12,455 nucleotides of DNA from the NCBI GenBank assembly GCA_015655485.1, contig JAATEZ010000230.1:1-12455 (forward strand). The letters run 5' to 3'. This document shows positions 6,367-12,455 of the stretch, in pieces (the stretch's first letter is position 1; each line of letters starts with the position of its first letter). A model generated the notes under the pieces. It worked only from the letters and a program-made list of their open reading frames with translations. It made no database searches and was not told the DNA's origin. Source of the stretch: Lactobacillales bacterium (lineage in GTDB: Bacteria; Bacillota; Bacilli; Lactobacillales; Vagococcaceae). The translations under genes were made by a program, and so were the position numbers.

Positions 6367-7308
6367 ATGACTTTAATAGATTCTCCAAACATGTTGCAAT
6401 ATATCGATATATTGTTAAAACATGGAAATTATACGAAGGCGGCAAAGGATTTATATATTTCACAACCCTACTTAACTCAGGCAATCAAAAAAGTCGAACA
6501 AGAATTAGGTACAGAAATTATTAACAGAAACACCGCACATCTTCAATTGACCGAAGCCGGAAAAATTTACTATCAGTATTTGGAAGCACTTGAATCCGAA
6601 TCGACCAATCTGCAAAATAAGTTAGCAAAATATTCCTCTTCTGATATAACGATCACTCGGATTGGAATATTGCCAAGTTTAGGTACTTTTTTACTGCCAT
6701 TGTTCATTCCGAAATACGTCAATGAGCATAAAAATGTAAAAATTACTATTGATGAAGACCTGCCTAAGATAAATGAGGAGAAAGCCATAAATGGGAATTT
6801 AGATTTTTATATTGGTCAAAATCCTGAAACTGTTTCACCAAAATTAACGGTTCATGAATGCGGAGAACAAGCTTATTATGCGGTTATTCCAGAGTCTTCA
6901 ACATTATATGAAGAAAATCACTTATTTCTCGATGCAGAAACAATATCTATGAAACAGCTACTTGATAACAAACTGGTCCTTACAACCAGTGGTTCGGCCA
7001 TCAGGCGGCAAATCGATCAATTGTTTCAAAAATACAAAATAACTCCTAATATTATTATTGAAAGCAGCAATATCTATACGGTCGCTGCCTTGGCAAAAAA
7101 TAATCTTGGAGTCGCCATCGTCCCGGAAAGTGTCATAGCGCCTTCAAAATATCACAACTATAATTTATATCCAATCTCGACTGAAATAATATCACTTAAC
7201 TGTTTTATTGCCCATTCTGCGGATAAAACATTAACAGCAGCAGAGAAATCTTTGATCAATACATTTTTAGAAATGGTTCAACTGAATTTGAAACAAAAAT
7301 TTAGATAA
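6367..7308 (+). CDS. LysR-type transcriptional regulator, divergent from the reductase operon
   Basis: 313 aa from ATG 6367. Residues about 5-60 are the winged HTH (HGNYTKAAKDLYISQPYLTQ, then AIKKVEQELGTEIINR, the LysR HTH and wing). The rest is the two-lobed effector domain (RIGILPSLGTF..., ending with LGVAIVPESVI). I chose 6367 because GGGATGG lies 6 nt upstream. ATG 6361 would sit directly on that box, and TTG 6352 has no ribosome binding site. It is transcribed away from the reductase operon across a ~317-bp spacer with dyad sites, the classic layout for a LysR activator of its neighbour. Family knowledge suggests the inducer is the substrate of the reductase. It is comparable in role to the regulator of the L. 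plantarum hcr system, but homology in detail is not proven here. Confidence 0.9.
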   Translation: MTLIDSPNMLQYIDILLKHGNYTKAAKDLYISQPYLTQAIKKVEQELGTEIINRNTAHLQLTEAGKIYYQYLEALESESTNLQNKLAKYSSSDITITRIGILPSLGTFLLPLFIPKYVNEHKNVKITIDEDLPKINEEKAINGNLDFYIGQNPETVSPKLTVHECGEQAYYAVIPESSTLYEENHLFLDAETISMKQLLDNKLVLTTSGSAIRRQIDQLFQKYKITPNIIIESSNIYTVAALAKNNLGVAIVPESVIAPSKYHNYNLYPISTEIISLNCFIAHSADKTLTAAEKSLINTFLEMVQLNLKQKFR

Positions 7309-7311
7309 CGT

Positions 7312-7349
7312 AATGAGTCGCAACAATTTTAAAATTGTTGCGACTCATT
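7312..7349. terminator. 38-bp perfect palindrome between convergent lysR and apbE
   Basis: Two 19-nt arms (AATGAGTCGCAACAATTTT and its exact complement) meet with no spacer. The palindrome begins 3 nt after the LysR stop and ends 22 nt from the apbE stop. In RNA either strand would fold into a very stable hairpin, which suggests a shared bidirectional terminator. A proper U-tract is missing on both sides (GATTAAAAAA on plus, ACGTTATC on minus), so termination may rely on the U/A-rich centre, or the element may work as a 3'-end stabiliser. Confidence 0.65.
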
Positions 7350-7371
7350 GATTAAAAAATACGAATAGTAA

Positions 7372-8304
7372 TTAATACAGCAATTGAGAAGCTAAAGACT
7401 TCGAATACAATAGTTCTCCGTCTTTTGTTATAACCAAGCCTCCTATATCTTCAAGCGAATGAAGTTCAGCAAGAATCTGATCAGGAGCCTTTCCAAACAG
7501 CCGAGTGGTCCAAATTTCCCCATCCAATGAGCGAGTAGACACTACTGTTAAGCTGACCACCTCTGTATCGATTGGATAGCCTGTCTGACTATCAAAAATA
7601 TGATGATAGTTTTTTCCATCCAGCTTGTTGGTCCGTTCATAAATTCCCGAAGTGACAACAGACTGGTTTTTAACTTTTAGAGCTAACGCAAACTTCCCTC
7701 TTGATAAAAACGGGTGTTGAATACCTACTCTCCAATAGTGATCTTCATGATTAGGCGCATCCCCATAGGTCAACACGTTGCCTCCTAAATCAATCAAAGC
7801 AGCTTGAACATCTTCGGCTTTAAAATAATCAAGTAATTTATCAGCAAAGTAACCTTTGGCTAAAGAACCTAGATCGATTGCCATTTCTCTTCTTTCCAAA
7901 AACACTGTCTTTTTTTGATCATCTACAATAATTTGATTGGCATCCATACATTTTAAAATTTCCTTTATTTTGGAATCAGAAGGATGTTTAGCATCTTGAA
8001 ATCCTATTCGCCATTCTTGTATCAGTGGTCCAATTGAAATATTTAAAAAACTATCCTCGGGCAGGCTATGTTTTTTCCCTATTTTAATCAACTCAAATAA
8101 ATCGTCCTCCACTTGAACTGGAGCCATACCTGCATGATGATTGATAGCCATTAAATGTGAATGATCATCATTAGCACTGAAGCGGTTCTCGTAATCAATT
8201 AATTGCCGCTCTGCTTCCTCTAAGATTTTTTCAGGATCATTGTGCTCTATCCACAACTGAATAATCGTTCCCATCAGCTGACATGTCCGACTTGCCTGTC
8301 TCAT
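7372..8304 (-). CDS. apbE: ApbE: FAD:protein FMN transferase
   Basis: 310 aa from ATG 8304, with AAGGAG 10 nt upstream; an in-frame TTG one codon earlier (8307) is not needed. Motifs: AIDLGSLAKGYFADK (142-156, flavin-binding), IDLGGN (171-176), VTSGIYER (217-224), HHIFDSQTGYP (234-244) and DGEIWTTRLFG (261-271). Family knowledge: ApbE hydrolyses FAD and links FMN by a phosphoester to Thr or Ser in Dxx[ST]GA[TS] of FMN_bind proteins, with Mg2+. The usual metal-binding motif is AD..ST.., with Asp and Thr four apart; here the aligned pair is Glu263 and Thr267, so Asp is replaced by Glu. No lipobox or signal peptide is seen, so it acts in the cytosol, as needed for a cytosolic reductase. The natural client is the FMN_bind domain split at 4765. 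Convergent to lysR and separately transcribed. Confidence 0.93.
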   Translation of the reverse strand: MRQASRTCQLMGTIIQLWIEHNDPEKILEEAERQLIDYENRFSANDDHSHLMAINHHAGMAPVQVEDDLFELIKIGKKHSLPEDSFLNISIGPLIQEWRIGFQDAKHPSDSKIKEILKCMDANQIIVDDQKKTVFLERREMAIDLGSLAKGYFADKLLDYFKAEDVQAALIDLGGNVLTYGDAPNHEDHYWRVGIQHPFLSRGKFALALKVKNQSVVTSGIYERTNKLDGKNYHHIFDSQTGYPIDTEVVSLTVVSTRSLDGEIWTTRLFGKAPDQILAELHSLEDIGGLVITKDGELLYSKSLASQLLY

Positions 8305-8523
8305 CAAATTTCTCTCCTTGCGGGTTTCTTCAATCTGAATTCTTTACAAAAATACTTCTACTTATGATAAGGCTCCTCTCATGACAAGTAAAGAATATTG
8401 ATCAAATCCATCGTTCCCATCCGCAATTGAAACAGCAACCAGATAATTTTCTTCTTTACAGAATGTTTACAAGCTTTTTAAAAAAATCATCTCTAAAGCG
8501 TTATAGAAACAGCCTTCTGAGAT

Positions 8524-8559
8524 GGTTTTGCCTTCTAAAGCGAAAAGGCAGGAAAAACC
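8524..8559. repeat. Interrupted inverted repeat in the apbE leader
   Basis: GGTTTTGCCTT pairs with AAGGC-(AGGA)-AAAACC, giving 11 paired bases with a four-base bulge and a ~10-nt loop. There is no U-tract on either side, so it is not a typical terminator. It lies between the lacI stop and apbE. Confidence 0.4.
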
Positions 8560-8572
8560 TGTCCAAAAACAG

Positions 8573-8578
8573 ATTATA
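8573..8578 (-). promoter_or_regulatory. Possible -10 box (TATAAT) upstream of apbE
   Basis: A consensus TATAAT on the minus strand with a poor -35 (GATTGC or TTGCTC at 15-17 bp). If used, apbE would have a ~260-nt leader containing the remnant frame and the inverted repeat at 8524-8559. Confidence 0.28.
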
Positions 8579-8625
8579 CCCCGCTAAAATGGAGAGCAAT
8601 CACTGAAAAACTACAAATCCCTTCC

Positions 8626-8655
8626 CATCAATGTACTTGATGTTTTCATTTTTTG
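8626..8655 (+). terminator. Weak hairpin with T-run, plus-strand orientation
   Basis: CATCAA-TGTAC-TTGATG (8626-8642) followed by TTTTCATTTTTT looks like a weak intrinsic terminator, but on the plus strand, where no gene precedes it. Its stem may also mark the 3' end of the minus-strand lacI transcript. Function uncertain. Confidence 0.25.
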
Positions 8656-8709
8656 TGCAGACATTTTGACCCTGAAACAAAAATATTCATCTTATTTTAA
8701 ATATTCTAT

Positions 8710-9729
8710 CTAACTCGGTGCTTGCCCCACTGATTCACGGATAGTAATTTCATGAGGCAAAAAAAGTTTATTCGATTCCCGCTCTTCTTTTAGAATAATC
8801 GAATGGAGTAACTTTGCTCCTCCATAAGCAACTTGTTCTAAATCTTGGTGAACTGTTGACAAGGTCGGATTGACATAGGCAGCTAAAGGAATATCGTCAA
8901 ACCCCATAATCGAAATATCTCCAGGTACACTTAAACGCAAATCTTTTACTGCTTGCAGTGCCCCAATCGCCACCAAATCATTGACGCAAAATATTGCGGT
9001 AACTTCTGGATTTTCTCGAAGCAATACTTTAGTCGCTTCATAAGCAGCACCTTCTTCAAAATCCGTATAGCAGACCATAGATTTTTTAATCATTAAGTTA
9101 TTTTTTTCTAAACTCTCACGATATCCTTGCTCCCGAACTAAACTTACATACGTCTCCCGTTTACCATTAATCATCGCAATTTCATGATGCCCTAAACTGA
9201 CTAAGTAATCTACAGCTTCTTCACTTGCTTTTTTATTATCAACTGAGACCGTTCCCACAAATTTATTGTCCACTTCCATATCAATAATAACGGTTGGAAT
9301 TGTAGTCACTTTTATTTCATGATAGTAAGGATCATTCATTGTTAATCCACCAATGACAGCCCCAGTAATATTATGCTCGTAGCAAAACTGAGTATAAGTT
9401 TTCTCATTTTGGATTTCATCTGAAGTTACATAAAAAACAAATTTTTGACCAACATCTATTGTGTATTGATAAACACCGCTTAAAACTTCTAATATCCAAG
9501 GTGCTTTCGTACTGAAGTCCAGTCTATTAAAAATGCAAGCGATTGATTCTTGGGTTTTAGAAGATAAGGTTCTAGCCGCCAGATTGGGAACATAGTTCAT
9601 ATCTTTCGCTATTTTCTTAATTCTGTTCTTAGTAGCATCACTAATATCTGAATAGTCATTAAACACTCGCGAGACTGTAGCAATCGAAACATTCGCTTTC
9701 TTAGCTACATCTTTTATTGTTACTCTCAT
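8710..9729 (-). CDS. LacI-family transcriptional regulator
   Basis: 339 aa from ATG 9729. It begins MRVTIKDVAKKANVS, the canonical LacI N-terminus, and AGGGAG lies 9 nt upstream. The frame is open further (to TTG 9861), but that extension covers the promoter and is not protein-like. HTH: residues 4-23 (VAKKANVSIATVSRVFN), hinge helix near YVPNLAARTLSS, then a periplasmic-binding-protein-like effector domain with typical stretches (TAIFCVNDLVAIGALQAV; SIMGFDDIPLAAYVNPTLST). Family knowledge: it represses sugar genes and is released by a sugar or sugar phosphate. It lies downstream of, and on the same strand as, a carbohydrate ABC operon but has its own promoter and follows that operon's terminator. 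That operon is the most likely target; the effector cannot be read from sequence. Confidence 0.93.
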   Translation of the reverse strand: MRVTIKDVAKKANVSIATVSRVFNDYSDISDATKNRIKKIAKDMNYVPNLAARTLSSKTQESIACIFNRLDFSTKAPWILEVLSGVYQYTIDVGQKFVFYVTSDEIQNEKTYTQFCYEHNITGAVIGGLTMNDPYYHEIKVTTIPTVIIDMEVDNKFVGTVSVDNKKASEEAVDYLVSLGHHEIAMINGKRETYVSLVREQGYRESLEKNNLMIKKSMVCYTDFEEGAAYEATKVLLRENPEVTAIFCVNDLVAIGALQAVKDLRLSVPGDISIMGFDDIPLAAYVNPTLSTVHQDLEQVAYGGAKLLHSIILKEERESNKLFLPHEITIRESVGQAPS

Positions 9730-9756
9730 ATATCTTAACTCCCTAAAAATCGTTAC

Positions 9757-9767
9757 AAAATCGTTTT
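9757..9767. promoter_or_regulatory. LacI-type operator candidate at the lacI start point
   Basis: AAAATCGTTTT is an odd-centred dyad (AAAA-TCG-TTTT) with the central CG typical of LacI/CcpA operators. It coincides with the start point inferred from the promoter at 9773-9801, so it could serve autorepression. As a cre site it matches only 11 of 14 positions. Confidence 0.4.
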
Positions 9768-9772
9768 CTTTA

Positions 9773-9801
9773 ATTTTGCATGAAGAACTAACTTTTGTCA
9801 A
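9773..9801 (-). promoter_or_regulatory. Promoter of the LacI-family gene
   Basis: A perfect -35 TTGACA (minus strand, 9796-9801) is followed after 17 bp by a weak -10 CAAAAT (9773-9778). The start point near 9766 leaves a ~37-nt leader before the ATG at 9729. Confidence 0.6.
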
Positions 9802-9940
9802 GAAATTATAATAAACAGTAAACTGTATCTCTGATCCAAACATGATAACGTCCCAAATCAAAAAAAAGAGACACTTCCTCCTTCTGGACCTATCCGTTTG
9901 CTAATGATCCAATGAAGAAGGTCGTGTTAAGGATGACACA

Positions 9941-10063
9941 ATGGGTCAAATCGGCGGAGCCTACTTTAAGGTTCAGGAAACACTTAATGGATATTATCAT
10001 GTCTTTCATGAGATCCTGCACACCCTGACTGGTTTCTTAACAGATAAGCGAATCCGTTTATAA
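9941..10063 (+). CDS. Possible 40-aa small protein, unknown function
   Basis: An ATG with AAGGA 8 nt upstream opens a 40-codon frame (MGQIGGAYFKVQETLNGYYH..., ending TDKRIRL) that stops just before the terminator hairpin at 10074-10088. The same frame is open 11 codons further upstream to TGA 9905-9907. Composition is protein-like: an amphipathic, aromatic- and His-rich middle and a basic end. It is on the opposite strand from all nearby genes, with lacI diverging from it. I recognise no family and see no clear promoter. It could also be the tail of a decayed gene. Confidence 0.3.
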   Translation: MGQIGGAYFKVQETLNGYYHVFHEILHTLTGFLTDKRIRL

Positions 10064-10090
10064 ACAAAAAAACTCCCCAGCTTGGGGAAG
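10064..10090 (-). terminator. Rho-independent terminator of the ABC-transporter operon
   Basis: On the minus strand, TCCCC-AAGCT-GGGGA (10074-10088) is followed by GTTTTTTTG. The GC-rich 5-bp stem plus uninterrupted T-run is a textbook terminator. It lies about 270 nt after the stop of the last operon gene (10358), so the mRNA would have a long 3' end containing the inverted repeat at 10218-10256. Confidence 0.85.
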
Positions 10091-10357
10091 ATCCCTTTAC
10101 ACAATTCGGCTATGTCTGCCCTCATCTAGACGAGCAACGTGCCGCATACCAAAGAACTCATGGAACATGTTTTTCAAATGCTCTAATTTCCAACTACACT
10201 ATAACAAAAGAACTCTCAAGAGGATAATGGGATTCGAAAAAAGACATTTTCCTCTTTAAGATCGGTTAAATAGCATCATGACAAGCATTCAAGATGAATG
10301 ATCAGCTAAAACTCTTCACTAATTTTTTAGCCTAACTGATTTATGTTTGAGAGTCGA
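10091..10357. other. Long 3' region of the ABC operon, with a strong inverted repeat
   Basis: No gene is called here. Arms AAGAGGATAATG (10218-10229) and CATTTTCCTCTT (10245-10256) pair over 12 nt with one mismatch and a ~15-nt loop; the minus-strand copy is followed by GAGAGTTCTTTTG. It may act as an early, weaker terminator or as a 3'-end stabiliser. A plus-strand open stretch covers about 10093-10227 (including PHLDEQRAAYQRTHG) but has no start signal. Confidence 0.45.
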
Positions 10358-10990
10358 TCATTCCCAGTTTTTTGGGACATCTTCAAAATTGCTCGATATC
10401 TTTGACATGAACAAACTTAGCAAGGAACAGCCAATTGTAAGAAATAAACCGTAAACAATTCGCAAGAAAAAGCTAGAAAATGTTACCAATAGAATGAATA
10501 GAACAACGCCCACGATTAGCATAACCGTTAAAGGAAGTTGTTTAATACTCATTTTGACTGACTCAACAACCACTTCCGACAATGACAAATTGGTCATTGC
10601 GACCATTCTAAATATATACAGCAGTGGGAATAAGCTTAGAACAATCACACAATACAAAAAGAACCTCATACTGTTCTTGAAAAAAAGGGTAGAAAATTGT
10701 TTCGCCATCAAAAAATTGACTAATATAAAGAACGCCAGTAAGCAAAATACTAACCAAATAACGGTTGCTTTACTCCATTTTTTCTTAATATTCTGGAAAA
10801 AACTATTTGTAATTGCGGGACTTTCTCCACGATAGATACTTGCTGTCGATGTGATCAAACCGACTATGGCCGCACCAATTGTGACAACGGGTATACAAGA
10901 AAGTAAAAACAAAATATTTAAAAGCATTAGATCAGCAATTTTTGTAAGGAAAACAACTAAAGGAGAATTTAAATCAAAGAGTCTTTTCAT
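10358..10990 (-). CDS. DUF624/YesL-like membrane protein of a sugar ABC operon
   Basis: 210 aa from ATG 10990, preceded by AGAGGTG at 9 nt spacing. A GTG at 11041 would add 17 residues and overlap the previous gene by 11 nt; it has only GGAG 12 nt away, so I prefer 10990. The family hallmark is the first helix with LNILFLLSCIPVVTIGAA, as in B. subtilis YesL. Five or so hydrophobic helices are visible, with short basic loops. Family knowledge: DUF624 proteins are found beside carbohydrate ABC permeases (for example in the yes rhamnogalacturonan locus); their exact role is not established. Last gene of the operon, 40 bp after the second permease. Confidence 0.85.
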   Translation of the reverse strand: MKRLFDLNSPLVVFLTKIADLMLLNILFLLSCIPVVTIGAAIVGLITSTASIYRGESPAITNSFFQNIKKKWSKATVIWLVFCLLAFFILVNFLMAKQFSTLFFKNSMRFFLYCVIVLSLFPLLYIFRMVAMTNLSLSEVVVESVKMSIKQLPLTVMLIVGVVLFILLVTFSSFFLRIVYGLFLTIGCSLLSLFMSKISSNFEDVPKNWE

Positions 10991-11030
10991 ATCTGCTGTC
11001 ACCTCTCTTAAAAATGAACGACTGATTAAA

Positions 11031-11894
11031 CTATTTTTCACTGCCGATCGAAACTCCAGCTATAAATTGATTTTGGAAGCAGAAGAATAAAATAATGCAA
11101 GGAGCAATAACAACTAAGCTGGCTGCCATTAATAAATTCATATCTGTTGTATTTTCAGTAACAAACGATTGCAGCCCCAAGGCCAGTGTCTTTTTACTAT
11201 CAGAATTGATATAAATCAAAGGATCCATAAAATCATTCCACTTGCCAACAAATTCAAAAATCGCAACCGTCGCTAAAACAGGTTTAGACAACGGTAAATA
11301 AATTTTTGACCAAATCAAAAAATCATTACAGCCATCAATGCGGGCAGCCTCATCTAAATTTTGCGGCAGCTGCATATAAAACTGTCTGACAAGAAAAATA
11401 TTAAATGCAGAACCAAATAATGATGGTGCAAACAAGGGTAAGAGCGTGTTGATCCAACCTATATTCTTAAATAAAATAAAGCGCGGAATCATAGTAACTT
11501 GCCCCGGCAGCATCATGGTTGCCAGCATGATCATAAAAAGAATTTTCGATCCTGGTGCTGTATATCTAGCAAAACCGTACGCGGCTAAAGAACTTGAGAC
11601 GCACATAAAAACAACTGAAGTTAACGTTATTATTAAGGTATTCTTAAAGTAAGTGAAAAAAGGAAAAGCCATCAACGCTTTAGAGTAGTTTTCCCAATGC
11701 ACTTCTTTGACAATTAGATTGATCCCTGCGTTGTAAAATTCCTCCGTAGATCTTAGTGAAGTTGATAACATCCATAGCAAAGGAAATATCATCAAAATTC
11801 CGCCTATAAACAGAATAAATGTAATAATTATTTTTGAATACGGAATTTTCTTTTTACGATGAATCGATCTATTTTTTTCTTGTGTCGCTGACAT
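11031..11894 (-). CDS. Carbohydrate ABC transporter permease, MalG/UgpE-type
   Basis: 287 aa with six hydrophobic segments. The first follows a basic N-terminus (about residues 22-45), which sets the cytoplasmic start. The EAA loop that docks on the ATPase is clear: LDEAARIDGCNDFLIWSKIY, then LPLSKP (about residues 180-205). The sequence LRSTEEFYNAGINL after the first helix and the C-terminal QFIAGVSIGSEK are typical of the CUT1 sugar permease family (COG0395). Start ATG 11894, 6 nt after the previous stop, with AAGGTGG overlapping the end of the previous gene, so the two are translationally coupled. No ATPase is encoded in the window, as is common for CUT1 operons that use a shared MsmK/MalK-like ATPase. 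Substrate is unknown: an oligosaccharide or glycoside. Confidence 0.93.
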   Translation of the reverse strand: MSATQEKNRSIHRKKKIPYSKIIITFILFIGGILMIFPLLWMLSTSLRSTEEFYNAGINLIVKEVHWENYSKALMAFPFFTYFKNTLIITLTSVVFMCVSSSLAAYGFARYTAPGSKILFMIMLATMMLPGQVTMIPRFILFKNIGWINTLLPLFAPSLFGSAFNIFLVRQFYMQLPQNLDEAARIDGCNDFLIWSKIYLPLSKPVLATVAIFEFVGKWNDFMDPLIYINSDSKKTLALGLQSFVTENTTDMNLLMAASLVVIAPCIILFFCFQNQFIAGVSIGSEK

Positions 11895-11900
11895 TTTTTT

Positions 11901-12455
11901 CTACCCACCTTCTGAACCCTTCATTTTTTTCTTATTTCCCGTTTTGACCGCAGCTTCATAATAGACCCAGGCAACAGAAGACTTAAAGATAAGCGAAGTG
12001 AAAAATAAAATCACAATAAATAAAATCCAGGCAAGAGCGCTGGCATAGCCCATGTTAAACTTTTGAAATGCCTGATCATAAAGATTGAGCATATAGAACA
12101 TGCTCGCACCATTTGGTCCACCCTTAGTCATAATATAAGACTGAGTAAATGTCTGAAAAGAACCAATTACGCCCATAATCAGATTAAAGAAAATAATCGG
12201 CGACATCATCGGCAAAGTAATTTTGATCAATTTCATAAAATTATTGGCCCCATCCATCGATGCCGCTTCATACAACTCTTGCGGCACACTTTGCAAACCT
12301 GCTAAATAGATGACCATATTTCCCACAATCCCCCACAAACTCATTAGAACGAGTGAAGGAATAACTAATTTAGGGTTATTCAACCACATTTGCGGTTTTA
12401 GTCCGAATAACTTGAAAGCGCTATTCAGCAATCCAAAATTAAAGTTAAAAATGAA
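11901..12455 (-). CDS. Carbohydrate ABC transporter permease, MalF/UgpA-type, 5' end outside window
   Basis: The frame is open to the window edge; the visible 184 codons are the C-terminal part (roughly 60% of a ~300-aa protein). TTG 12431 is not the start: the codons before it read FIFNFNFGLLN, the usual loop of this family (normally N.NYGLLN). The EAA loop is present: ELYEAASMDGANNFMKLIKI, then TLPMMSP. Later come GPNGASMFYMLNLYDQAF and GYASALAWILF, standard for MalF-type CUT1 permeases (COG1175). It pairs with the MalG-type permease that follows 6 nt downstream. A solute-binding protein gene is expected outside the window. Confidence 0.92.
   Translation of the reverse strand, partial: FIFNFNFGLLNSAFKLFGLKPQMWLNNPKLVIPSLVLMSLWGIVGNMVIYLAGLQSVPQELYEAASMDGANNFMKLIKITLPMMSPIIFFNLIMGVIGSFQTFTQSYIMTKGGPNGASMFYMLNLYDQAFQKFNMGYASALAWILFIVILFFTSLIFKSSVAWVYYEAAVKTGNKKKMKGSEGG

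Larger units (their letters stand above)
8362..8583 (-). pseudogene. Unidentified coding remnant in front of apbE
   Basis: One minus-strand frame runs from 8583 to a stop at 8362 and is interrupted once, by TAA at 8467-8469. It lacks a good start. The last 34 residues (…KEENYLVAVSIADGNDGFDQ…) have the composition of a real protein C-terminus, with charged, hydrophobic and Gly/Asp residues in a natural mix. The upstream part contains ALE twice because the word TCTAAAGCG (plus strand) occurs at 8492-8500 and 8534-8542. I do not recognise the family. It ends 57 nt before the apbE start. It may be the debris of a small gene of the same locus, or chance. Confidence 0.3.

Noticed and set aside
9730..9861. 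44-residue N-terminal extension of the LacI protein
   Set aside because: MRVTIKDVAKKANVS is the canonical LacI start with a good ribosome binding site; the extension covers the TTGACA promoter.
1..12455. tRNA, rRNA, CRISPR array, insertion sequence, phage or attachment site
   Set aside because: No clover-leaf, rRNA-like or regularly spaced repeat sequence, no transposase or integrase and no terminal inverted repeats were seen.

Overview
The window looks like a chromosome segment of a low-GC Gram-positive fermenter, most likely Lactobacillales (Enterococcus, Carnobacterium or Lactobacillus-like). The basis is AT-rich DNA, strong AGGAG-type ribosome binding sites, CcpA (cre)-like boxes, PTS and ABC sugar uptake, a LacI/LysR regulator style, and cytosolic flavin reductases of the kind lactobacilli use to hydrogenate plant phenolics. 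Genus and species cannot be fixed from the sequence alone.

Layout. (1) 1-2460, minus strand: a beta-glucoside module. It holds the N-terminal end of a GH1 6-phospho-beta-glucosidase (cut by the window edge), a ~720 bp spacer with possible gene debris, and a cellobiose/lactose-family PTS EIIC. The EIIC gene has its own promoter, a cre box just downstream of the -10, and a long structured leader containing a UUCG-capped hairpin and a possible 28-aa leader ORF. (2) 2835-6351, minus strand: a flavin-reductase operon closed by a strong terminator. It encodes a stand-alone NADPH-dependent FMN reductase-like protein, followed by what should be one three-domain protein of ~808 aa (FMN_red, FMN_bind, FAD_binding_2). 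That second gene is cut by a single in-frame TAA inside the FMN_bind domain. The architecture resembles the hydroxycinnamate/vinylphenol reductases (HcrB/VprA type) of Lactiplantibacillus plantarum. (3) 6329-7349, plus strand: a divergent LysR-type regulator, separated from the convergent apbE by a 38-bp perfect palindrome. (4) 7372-8304, minus strand: apbE, the FAD:protein FMN transferase that would attach FMN covalently to the FMN_bind domain. (5) 8710-9801, minus strand: a LacI-family regulator with a -35 TTGACA promoter and an operator-like site at its own start point. (6) 9941-10063, plus strand: a possible 40-aa small ORF. (7) 10064-12455, minus strand: the end of a carbohydrate ABC-transporter operon, with two permeases (the first cut by the window edge) and a DUF624/YesL-like membrane protein, closed by a terminator.

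How the parts fit. Regions 2-4 form one functional unit. LysR probably senses the substrate and activates the reductase operon; the FMN_red parts take electrons from NAD(P)H; an ApbE-attached FMN passes them to FAD; and the FAD_binding_2 active site reduces the C=C bond of an enoate. The active site keeps the catalytic Arg and the second substrate His but lacks the His of fumarate reductases, which argues against fumarate. The main observation is that the electron-relay domain of this enzyme is interrupted by a premature stop although everything else is intact and in frame. This is either a very recent loss of function, a sequence error or, less likely, recoding. Regions 1 and 6-7 are ordinary sugar uptake modules.
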